Assembly: GCA_963678705.1 (NCBI GenBank)
Contig: OY783223.1
Span: 3,720,001-3,784,000 of the forward strand
Source of the DNA: Panorpa germanica
Lineage: Eukaryota > Arthropoda > Insecta > Mecoptera > Panorpidae
Direction of reading: 5' to 3'
DNA: 64,000 nucleotides
Positions 54,780-64,000 of this stretch are shown piece after piece. The position numbers and the translations under genes were made by a program. How positions within the stretch are numbered: the first letter of the stretch is position 1; the number at the start of each line of letters is the position of its first letter. Under the pieces are notes generated by a model. It saw only the letters and a list, made by a program, of their open reading frames with translations. It did not search any database and was not told the origin of the DNA.

Positions 54780-57700
54780 ATGTTTAGTTTTGGAAATACT
54801 AATACACCTCCATCACTTGGATTTTCGGCAGCGGCCGCAACTCCACAGAAAAGTAAGTGAATAAATATCTCGTTTATTTATTTTTTAGGTTATGTCATGT
54901 AACAAAGTAAACATACCGCTTTATTTTCTTAATTAATTAATTTAAAGTATCTTAAAAGGACTTTATAATTAGTATCTGTATTTACTAAAAGTAATAACTA
55001 CTTAAAAGTAGTTTCTATATTATTAAACTATGTGTGTCAAGTTTTTCTGTCGGGAGCATATTTTAAAATGATTAACAAATTCTTATTTTATGTTAATCTT
55101 ACTATTAACAATCTATTCTATAATTTCAAAAAGAATCTTTCTGAAATTAATTAATGATTTATTATAAATGACCCATGTATAAAATGATATAATTCTTCGC
55201 GGTAAAATAGGTAAGCGCGGTATTTTTAAAACTTATGTTTGGATCAAATGAATATTAGATAAATATTTATTTACTAGCGTTAAAAATGCAGTTTCAAACT
55301 AATTTAAACTTTCCATTCTTTCTTGTAATTCAGAACGGCTGACTCGGTAAAAACAATCGAGTGCGACTCCGACAATGAATCAAATTAAATGCTAAGACTA
55401 TGTTTAATGGAAAAAGAAATTCTCCGTAATTTGTTATTATTGGTTTCGGTTCTAAATAGAAATATTAAGCAACGACTGCATCGTCAGATTATATTTTATC
55501 CAGTGCAAATTTACTATTTATTAAGAAACTATTCAGTTCAGTGTAAATCTGTTATAGACAACTATACATTTGAGAATGTATACCGTTTTTCTTATAAGAT
55601 AATATACTTTAATTTGGGTTGTGAACAATATCTTAAAATATGGAAATGTATATACTGATAAAGTTACAACAGCAGGAGAGAATGGGAAATATAGAAAAAA
55701 GTAACTACAATAAAAGATATAAGAGGTTATGGGAAAATAATGTGCCTCAGTACCTTATAGAAAAAGACATAAAACACATAAGAAGAACAGCAAGGTTTAG
55801 ATTGGGAAATGAGGAAAAAGGAAACAGATACTGGGAAAAGAGTGAGGAAAGAAAGTGTAGAATGTGTGGAGCGGAGGACGAAACACTGGAGCACATTAAG
55901 TTTGAGTGTAAGGAAAAAGTAGCAAGCGAAAGGAATATTGGCCAGCTAGATGGCGGAAATAGTAAGAAGGAAAGGAAAAACAGGAGAATAAATAAGCTGG
56001 TGGAGAATAATAGAGAGGGTCAAAAGAAGAAGAAGCAGAAAGCACTTTTGGAATTAGTAAAAGTCGAGAAGATTTTAAGTTTATTTTAAGTTTAGTTTTA
56101 AGTTTGGAATGTATATAGGAATGAAATGTATTAGAAATATAATACTGTAGATTGTAAAGCCGAAAGGCATACACAATTAATATATAAATAAAATAATACT
56201 GATAAAGTTAACTATCAGGATCTCAAATGTGATTTTTTTTAAACAGAATCAATGTTTTTATTTATATTATATAAATATTTTCTCATCCTGATTTCACAGA
56301 TATACTCATCATCCTGCTTGTCATAATTTTTCGAAATAATATATAATTTGTTTAAAAAGTAGTTTCGATATATATTTTCATTGTAAATTATTATAATAGT
56401 ATATCATTTATATAACATGATTAAATCTTATATTGTATATTTATGATGATATCTTGTAAAGTATATAAATAATAGTTGATAAATATTTATTTCTCTTTTT
56501 AAGTTAATTTTTCACCGGTGACCCTTTGGTATTAACGTGTCCTTTAACTCCACTTTGCGTTGGTGCAGAAATAATACTCTGCTCTCCATGATTTTTCGTT
56601 TCGTTGTCCAATTTCTTAGCTTGAATTTCGTGAGATCCACGTCTGGAAATAAATAAAAAATATCGTGTTGATGGTAGTGTATTGTAATAACTGAATGTTA
56701 ACTTATGGAATATTTTTGTTTTACCTTTTATATAAAATGTATATAACAGTCAATATGAGACCAATCAGCATTAGAATTCCGAGTGCAACTCCGAGCCAGA
56801 CATAAACATATGTGTGTTCATCCATATCCATATGTTCTTCATAATGAGGACTTCCATGTGTGATTCCAATCGTGCTTTCAATGTCAGAGAAGGGAGTTGT
56901 CAAATATTTGCTAACGACTGAAATAAAAATAATAATTTTTTTAATAGAATAGTTTTTACAGACATGTTACCATAGTTTGCAGATATAACATGCAGAAATA
57001 ATAAAAGCATCGTTTAAACGTATATCTCTAGTTGTAGAGGAAAAAATGGGCTTGTGTCTTATGTCTTAATTTCTATAAAAGTGTACTATATATTGATAAA
57101 GTGGGTTACAAGAACCTAAAATGTTCAATTATTTTTTAATAACTTCTTATATGTTAAGAGATATTAACAATTAAAAAAGTCATTTTGTCTCTTTATTTAT
57201 TAAACGGATTCAACGGTGTAGTACACATTCAAAATGCATGTGACATCACAACCGCTGTCAAAGCTCATAAATCTCTGCTTTTTGTATTTATATATCTAAA
57301 TATCAAATATTATTTACAGCTATTTCAAGGAACAATCAAATTCCAATATTATGTCTGCCGTAACCGGGTTAAATAAAATAAAAACTTATTATTCTTTGAC
57401 TTGACTTGATTATTTCGACTACCAACAGCTACAAAACATTACCACAGCACGACCTACTCTTCAAATAACTGACGTTAAAATATATTTCACGTCATACCAT
57501 TTCTAGCGCTAAAACTACAATTCAAATTTTTAATTGCTATATCTCCTTCAACATTTAGATATTTAATAAAATAGACACGCTAATATACATTTATTAACAT
57601 CAATTTCAATCAACAATTGAAAATTCGACCACTAAAAAATGAGGACACAAGCCCATTAGGGAAATGTTACCTGTTGTCTTATTTATAAATATAAATTGAG

Positions 57701-60700
57701 CCTACGTATGCTTGTGATCGTGTTTGCAGTTAATAGTCTTTTGTGTTTGTATCTTTTATTTACTTTCCCATTCTTTTCATAGCAGTCTGAGCTACAGTGA
57801 AACGTAACCAACTTTAGCTAGTATATGATGAAGTTTAAATTTAGCAAAAGCAAATGTATTTAAATACGCCTAATAATTATGCAATTCTTTATACATATTT
57901 ATTGGTAATATATTTTAAATACATAAATAATACTTTTGATCGTAGAATATTGTTCCTATAATCACGGTTATGGTTTATATATTTGATATTCATATCATAT
58001 TATTTTATATGTTGATTTATAAATATAACATTTAAAACACCAATCTTTAATAGAGCCTAAACCTTGGCAATTATCAAAACATATAAAGCAAACTGTTTCC
58101 TCATGAAATAAACTGACACATTATTTATTTTACATATAATTATAGTTTTATATCCTGTTTACCAACATTTACCAATTGTGTCGACAGATTTGTCATTTGT
58201 TGTAGATAACGTTTAATAAACCGCGAATTTCCATGTAAAATAGTTCTTTTAAAAAATCAACAACCTTATTCAAAAAAATATGTGTCATATATTATCTGAT
58301 GCGTAAATGTGGTTTGGTGAGGTTAAATGAATCATTTAATAATTAAATAGTTTAAATTTAATTAATTGTTACTATTATTGCTAAATAATATTGTAAGACA
58401 ATGGATCATATTAAGGTTTGCCACTTAGGGATTCAAAATTAAAAAAGAAAGTAGAAACTGATTCCAATTTTTAGTGTAAAATTAATGTAGGTTAGGATTG
58501 ACAAGAAAATACTATCTGAGCACAATAAATAAAGAAACCTCTATCCAAACAAAGTTCAATTTATTAAGTTATCATTTTTTGTAGTTTCACATCAAAAATA
58601 GCAAATTAATTTATTTACCTGAGTCTTCTTTGAAATTAACTATGTCAACTCCCTCAGTATTGAAATCATTCTTAAAGAGCTCATTAATGTTGTGTGTTGC
58701 AGAATTATCTTCCATAATCTTTCCGTTAGGTATCTCCAACATGTCATCATCTTTTAGGAAAATATCGTGAGCATCTTCAACGCGATGTGGCTTAAGTAAA
58801 TCAGCCATATGCTTTTTCACAGTTTTCACAACTAATTTAACTCCTTCGTCGATTGAATCTGTGGTTGCTTCAAACAGTTGGTTATGATCTTCTTCAGGAA
58901 ATCTTACACTTCCGGTTTTATATTCAAATGGTTGATTGATTGCTGGCATTTTTAAATTATTTTTCACAATTACTATTTATTATTTATTAATTTTAACTTG
59001 CTATGTTGTTTTAGCGAAGATCACAGAATGTACTAATGTTTGTTGCTATTTTTTGCGATTTATATATGTAAATTTTAACTTCGTTCCTGGAGCTCCAGAG
59101 GTTTTCAAAGTCATTTTCATTTTTTATTGAAATATCCGTTAAATTTTAATCATCAACATAGTACAACTAGTACATAGTTGACACTACAGTGAATATAAAG
59201 TTTACTAATGCAAAACAACTCTATAGTCTATATATACTATAAATATATATACTATATACTATATATATACAACTATATACTCTATTGCTTTTGAATCATT
59301 AATTAAACCTATGGATATATATATTAACACAAAATTATTGTCAAAATCATTTAATAATGCGATAAATAATGAAATTTTTTTAAATCTAATGCATCAATTT
59401 AATACAAATTTTACAAAAATAATACGAGTATGTTCAGATGCATCCACTGATTTAGAAAGAAATAAAGCAGGATTTGCTATTTATGAACAAATAAATTTAA
59501 ATTTAAGATATTATAAAAAGTTTGCTCTTATACTGGTGAAAAATTAGCATTATTAAAAGCATTGGAAATTAATGAAAATATCAACAATAATAAAATTACG
59601 GATTAATTAATAACGGATTCTTTAAGTGTTTTAAAAAATTTAAATTCTAATGATAACAAATCAAATAATGATATTTTGACATGCAAAATAGGGAGATGTA
59701 CTTCAATATAATAAATAAGAATAATAAAATGTATGTGGATACCAGGACATTGTGGAATAAGAGGAAACGAAATTGCGGATAAATTGGCAAAGGAATGAAT
59801 AAATTTGGAAATTGAGATGAGAGTGAAATTACCTTCAAATGAAATTTTTAATATAATCAAAAAATTAAACTTCAATTAAAGAAACACAGATTTCATTAAC
59901 AAAAGTCAGTTAAAAGGAAGAGATTATTATATGTTCCATCCAAATTTAAGTAAGAAGAGATGGTTTAGAAATGAGTCCCACAAAACTATAATCAGAATCA
60001 AAAGTAATCATTGCAAAACTCCAGCTCACCTGTACAAAATTAATATTAAATCTGACGATAGATGTCAATGTGGTGAAGAAGGAACTTTGGATCATATTAT
60101 ATTTGAATGCATAAATTATAGTTTAGAAAGATCAAAATTGAATAGTGAAATATTAGATGTGATTAAAAATTTTCCTGTTAATACTAAATTTTTGTTAAGT
60201 GATTCAAAATTAATTAGTGAATTATTGAAATATTTAGAAATTTGTAAAATTGAATTATAAATTATAAAAGATGTATAAAAAATGTTTGATGTTGACGCAA
60301 GAAAGTCAAGGCAAATAAGTAAATAAATATTAAAAAAAAATGCAAAACAACTCAAATACACACTACTCAAAAAGTCTTCGTCTTAAGTAATCTGATGCTG
60401 TAAGAGACAAGACTTTCTATAGAATATTTTTTGAAGGAAAACAGTTTTAGAATCATTGATGTATTCATATTGTAACGTCGATGCAACATTGGGTTTTATT
60501 TGTGGTCAATAGCTTCCTGTTTTTATCTATAACGAAAAGGTTTGTCACAAATTTTCGTTTTCATTGATATCATTTATAAAGAAATTATTTCTATACTTGT
60601 AGTTCTCTATGACTAATAACACCAATGATATGAAATATTCCTCCTATAAAGGTTAACTACGGTTCTATAATTTCCTAGACAGGACATATGAAATATTATT

Positions 60701-63523
60701 TCTTGTAATTACCAGGCCTTTTACTAATAAAACCTTGAAATATTTACGATATTACGAACTTTGGATTATGACTTTTATATTTCAAATAAAATGGGAATTT
60801 CTTTTAATCAGCCTTTATTTTGTTCGTTGTATTTCAACGAAAAATAGGTTATAATGACTCTACAGGCATAACACACATTTCTGAACAATTATTCTATTCA
60901 ATTAAAGCAACTCACACCTCCTCTTCCTTGAATAATCACGATTTTCTTTTTGTAATTAATTTCAGCTGGTTTTGGTACTGGATTCGGAACATTTGGAACA
61001 AATACAGCTCCAACAACTACAGCAGCAGGTAGTGCATTCGGAGGATTTGGGACATCTTTTGGAGCTCCAGCTGCATCAAGTGCACCGGCTTTCGGTTTTG
61101 GTACAAATACAGCAACTACAGGTACATTGGGTTAAAACCTTAAATCTCTTCCTTATTTTCTTTAGGACATAATTATTTTTTAAAATAATTAAAATCTTCA
61201 ATTATAAATAGCTGCACCTAATTTTGGTGCTACTAGTGCTTTTGGAGCTACTGGAACAACTTCTACTTTTGGTAATCCAGCTGCTACAACTTTTGGAACA
61301 CCAGCAACTGGTTTAGGTGGATTTGGGCAGACTCCTGCTGCTACAACATCATTATTCGGTGGAGGATTTAACGCCCCTGCTTCCACATCGTTTAGTGGTT
61401 TTGGTGCAGCAACTTCGACGTTTGGAACAGGAAATACTTTTGGGACAGGCAAGAATAATTACTGATGTCCTTAAATTACTCTTTATTACTTAGATTTTAT
61501 TTTTATAGAGTTGTTTTGTTTTAGGTTCAGCTTTTGGTAAACCGGCAACAACTGGAGGTTTTGGTGGGTTTGGAAGTTCCCTTCCATCTTTCGGACAAAC
61601 GCAACCTCCTTTAGCACAAGTATGCAATTTTAATTTAAACTTTTCTATACTGAAAAGCTATTAAATTCTTATATATTAAATATGTCATCCTATTTACAGC
61701 AGCTTCAACCTCCGCCTCCTAATCCTAACGAAGCATTTTTTAATTCTGTTTACAACTGCTCTGTTTACGGGGATGACAGGGATAGCATTTTGGCTAGATG
61801 GAATTCCCTTCAAGCATGTTGGGGGACGGGTAATATTACTTTTGTACAACTTTAATTAATTATGTATCTCTTTCATGTTGTTTAATTATGTATTTTACAC
61901 AAAATAGGAAAAGGTTATTACTCTAATAATGCACCACCTGTTGAATTTACGCAACAAAATCCGATGTGTAGATTTAAAGCTATTGGATACAGCTGTATGC
62001 CTGGCCGGGAAAATCGTGAAGGATTAGTTGCCATTATATTCAATAAAAAAGAAAATGAAATTAAGTAGGGCTAAAAAACTTGAAATATGTACTTTCATTA
62101 GTAGAGTTTTCTATTTATTTAATCTAAATATTATAGATCGCAGCAGCCGCAACTGATAAGTAGTTTATCTGCAGTTCTAGGAAATAAACCGACTTTAACA
62201 GTCAATATAGAAAATATTAAATGTCTCTCAGATTGCAAAACTCAGGTTTGTATTTATACGCTTTAAATATTAACGCCCCCTGTGCTATTATAACTTGTGT
62301 ATTTTTTTTTAATTTATTATATTAATTGTGTGCCTTTCGGCTTTACAATCTACATTATTATATTTCTTAATGCATTTCATATAAATTCAAAGTTAAAACT
62401 AAACTTAAACTATTCTAGACTATTACTACTTCGAATAGTACTTTCTGTTTCTTCTTTTCTTGATCCTCTCTCTTCATGTCCCCTACTCCTCCTTTATTCA
62501 CACCGTTTCCTGCTTCTCCTTCCTTATTGCCTGTATCTTCATCTATCACCTCTTGTCTTCCTTGTCTCCTCTCGACAAACCCTCTATTATCTGTTCACTA
62601 CCTTCCTGCCTTCTCTCTTCGTTTTCACTTCTCCACTTATATCTATTACAGGCATAAACACTCTATCTTTACTATTTCCTCTTGACTCTCTTACTTTACT
62701 ATTTCTTCTTGACTCTCTTCCTTTACTATTTTATTATTGTCTCTATCTCCGTCATCCACCTCTTGTCCTTATCTCCTTTCCGCAAATCCTCTATTTTTTT
62801 GGACTGAAGTTTAACTGTTTCCTCGCTTCTTTATTTCTCCTGCTTCCCTTCACTGCCCCTTAGCACTTCCTCTCTCTTCATGTTCCTTATGCAACCCAGC
62901 TAAGAGTTTATTTATTGTCCTGTTTTTTCTTTCCTTTTTTCTATTTCCGCCATCCACCTCTTTCCTTCACTGCCTCCTTTTAATAGCTGGCCAATATGCA
63001 TTTCGCTCACTACTTTTTCCTTACAATCAAACTTAATGTGCTCCAGTGTTTCGTTCTCCGTTCCGCACACTCTACACATTCTTTCCTCACTACTTTCTCA
63101 GTATCTCTTTCTAATCTGTTATAGTCTATCTGTTATAACTTGTGTATTTTTACGTGTACTTTTTTCTATAGGTATTGATATATGTTCAAGAAAAAGGCGT
63201 GACAGGAACTATGAAAAAAATTCCAGCAACGGAACTTGGTGCATACTTAATACAGCCAATGCAAAAACAACAGCTGTGTTCTTTAGGGGTTGAGAATGTT
63301 TTGCCGCATGTTCTACCAGATCAGGATCAATTGCAGGAATATTTACAAACTCCCCCGGAAGGTAATTGTAGAGTTGTTTTAGGACAACAAAAAGTCTTGT
63401 AAAAAGTATTAAATTAATTTGTTTTATGTTTCAGGTATTGATCATCGTTTGTGGAAGCAAGCGCAGGCAGATAATCCAAATTCTGCTAAGTACATCCCGG
63501 TGCCAATGGTCGGGTTTGGTGAG
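54780..63523 (+). CDS. NUP54: Nucleoporin NUP54 (3' end beyond the window)
   Basis: Nine exons in phase are visible: 54780-54852, 60966-61121, 61212-61448, 61525-61619, 61700-61829, 61908-62064, 62137-62245, 63172-63361, 63435-63523 (412 codons so far). The N-terminal part is an FG-repeat domain (GFGTGFG, SAFGGFG, TSLFGGG). The central block ARWNSLQACWGTGKGYYSNN, PPVEFTQQNP and FKAIGYSCMP is diagnostic of NUP54, followed by WKQAQADNPNS and IPVPMVGFGE. The coiled-coil end that binds NUP62 and NUP58 in the central channel of the nuclear pore is not in the window. Intron 3 uses a GC donor (ACAG|gcaaga). Intron 1 is 6.1 kb and contains a nested antisense gene, a LINE-A, a LINE-B and a MITE-1. Intron 7 carries another LINE-B. 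Confidence 0.94.
55667..56195 (+). mobile_element. LINE-B copy 4 with 15-bp target duplication
   Basis: It encodes [20 protein letters not shown] and [10 protein letters not shown], then a Lys/Arg-rich end. The 3' end is GTAAAGCCGAAAGGCATAC and an A/T tail. ATACTGATAAAGTTA flanks it exactly (55652-55666 and 56196-56210). In NUP54 intron 1. Confidence 0.92.
56504..58949 (-). CDS. Unrecognised single-pass membrane protein nested in NUP54 intron 1
   Basis: Three exons in phase: 58949-58619, 56917-56725, 56642-56504 (220 aa). I do not recognise it. There is no signal peptide. An acidic/basic mixed N-terminal region of about 140 residues (with VRFPEEDHNQLFEATTDSID and VKLVVKTVKKHMADLL) is followed by one strong membrane helix near residues 145-170 (YVWLGVALGILMLIGLILTV). 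A basic stop-transfer YKRRGSH and a polar tail of about 45 residues ending GSPVKN complete it. By the positive-inside rule the tail is cytosolic, leaving the N-terminal region outside or luminal. The gene runs opposite to NUP54. Its first intron contains a MITE-1. The start at 58949 is the first ATG of the frame. Confidence 0.78.
57046..57656 (+). mobile_element. MITE-1 copy J (611 bp)
   Basis: A complete, slightly diverged copy inside intron 1 of the nested membrane-protein gene and inside NUP54 intron 1. Confidence 0.9.
59222..60338 (+). mobile_element. LINE-A copy 2 with 15-bp target duplication
   Basis: It is the same RNase H plus CCHC tail as at 796-1734 and extends further 5'. The RNase H frame is broken by frameshifts and a stop (ELAKE then stop near 59798). 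The frame 59931-60260 encodes HPNLSKKRWFRNESHKT and CQCGEEGTLDHIIFEC. AATGCAAAACAACTC flanks it at 59207-59221 and 60339-60353. A TA-rich stretch lies at its 5' end. In NUP54 intron 1. Confidence 0.92.
62306..63132 (-). mobile_element. LINE-B copy 5 with 18-bp target duplication
   Basis: On the minus strand it carries the decayed CCHC end and the GTAAAGCCGAAAGGCACAC tail. TTATAACTTGTGTATTTT flanks it exactly at 62288-62305 and 63133-63150. It is antisense in NUP54 intron 7, ending 40 bp before the exon 8 acceptor. Confidence 0.92.
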
Positions 63524-63779
63524 GTATGTATTGCTGTTATCAAAACATACATTTTTCTTTGCGACAACTGAGTATTATTGGCTCAATAGCTTTGGAACGT
63601 ATTTCTTCGTACTTTTAAAAAAGGTTTTGAAATAGAATAAACAAATGACGAACTATATTTACTTTTTATATATTTTTATTCCAAAAGATTATGTTTGTTG
63701 TAGATTTAGCTAAATTAATATAAAATAAACTCCAAAATTATACAGTATATTATAATTTTGTACGAAAACATCATTTAAA

Positions 63780-64000
63780 ATGTCAAAATATAACGTAATT
63801 GAAGACAGGGATGCTATTTTGGAAGAGACGGTTAATCACATGGAAGAAGAGATAAGAATTCTTCATTATGAACTTGGTGAAGTTAAAAGAAATCGTGAAT
63901 GTGTTAGTGGAACATCATCGATAACTTCTCCAAGAAATCAAATGGATTGCTCTTGCTGGGGAGGTGGGGAACCAGGAGCAAAGCAATACCAAGATACAAA
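63780..64000 (+). CDS. Unrecognised reading frame running off the window
   Basis: ATG at 63780 opens 73 codons without a stop to the window end. It starts MSKYNVIEDRDAILEETVNH, continues with an acidic heptad-like helix (MEEEIRILHYELGEVKR), then a Ser/Thr-rich part and CSCWGGGEPG. Codon use and composition look like real protein. It is not the expected NUP54 continuation, so it is either a same-strand gene inside a NUP54 intron or a gene following a truncated NUP54. No family was recognised. Confidence 0.5.
   Translation, partial: MSKYNVIEDRDAILEETVNHMEEEIRILHYELGEVKRNRECVSGTSSITSPRNQMDCSCWGGGEPGAKQYQDT

Noticed and set aside
62297-62863. 188-aa open frame rich in Leu, Ser and Phe
   Set aside because: It is the antisense of a LINE-B tail in a NUP54 intron. 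The same kind of artificial frame occurs at 21756-22515 and 36942-37241.

Overview
This window is nuclear DNA from an insect. It is strongly AT-rich, its genes have many short GT-AG introns, and it carries a gustatory receptor, a ZAD/C2H2 zinc-finger gene, non-LTR retrotransposon tails and many MITEs. I cannot fix the order; a hymenopteran is a guess from general character only. All gene models were built by hand from exon translations with matching splice phases at every junction. No database search was run.

Layout. 0.07-2.25 kb (-): an unrecognised 161-aa protein with a 17-nt microexon. 2.3-3.3 kb: a duplicated fragment of ALKBH4 and a tRNA-derived SINE. 5.8-8.4 kb (+): a secreted carboxylesterase with a CRE/TATA promoter. 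9.0-11.1 kb (-): RNPS1. 11.4-16.0 kb (-): TMTC4. 16.6-19.5 kb (+): ZAD zinc-finger factor. 19.9-24.0 kb (-): INTS10. 24.6-26.0 kb (+): WDR5. 26.7-28.9 kb (-): ALKBH4. 29.4-38.7 kb (+): argininosuccinate lyase, its introns swollen by repeats. 39.3-42.4 kb (-): a gustatory receptor. 42.4-47.2 kb: gene-free, repeat-rich. 47.3-48.5 kb (-): TMEM177. 49.0-52.1 kb (+): CHPF. 54.27 kb (+): tRNA-Ala(UGC). 54.8 kb to beyond the window (+): NUP54, with a single-pass membrane protein nested antisense in its first intron. A further unrecognised reading frame opens at 63.78 kb.

The genes are mostly unrelated housekeeping genes. Four pairs are arranged head to head with about 0.5-0.6 kb between start codons (TMTC4/ZAD factor, INTS10/WDR5, ALKBH4/ASL, TMEM177/CHPF), which suggests shared promoters. 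The space between and inside genes is filled by a few repeat families: MITE-1 (about 620 bp, ends ATGGGCTTGTGTCC, ten or more copies), MITE-2, MITE-3, MITE-4, two copies of an RNase H-bearing LINE tail (LINE-A), six copies of a CCHC-type LINE tail (LINE-B), and one SINE. Several have clear target-site duplications.

The most unusual structure is in intron 5 of the argininosuccinate lyase gene. It is an array of about ten 147-bp units in one orientation followed by five in the opposite orientation, next to a Helitron-like terminus. It would fold into a long hairpin RNA on transcription.
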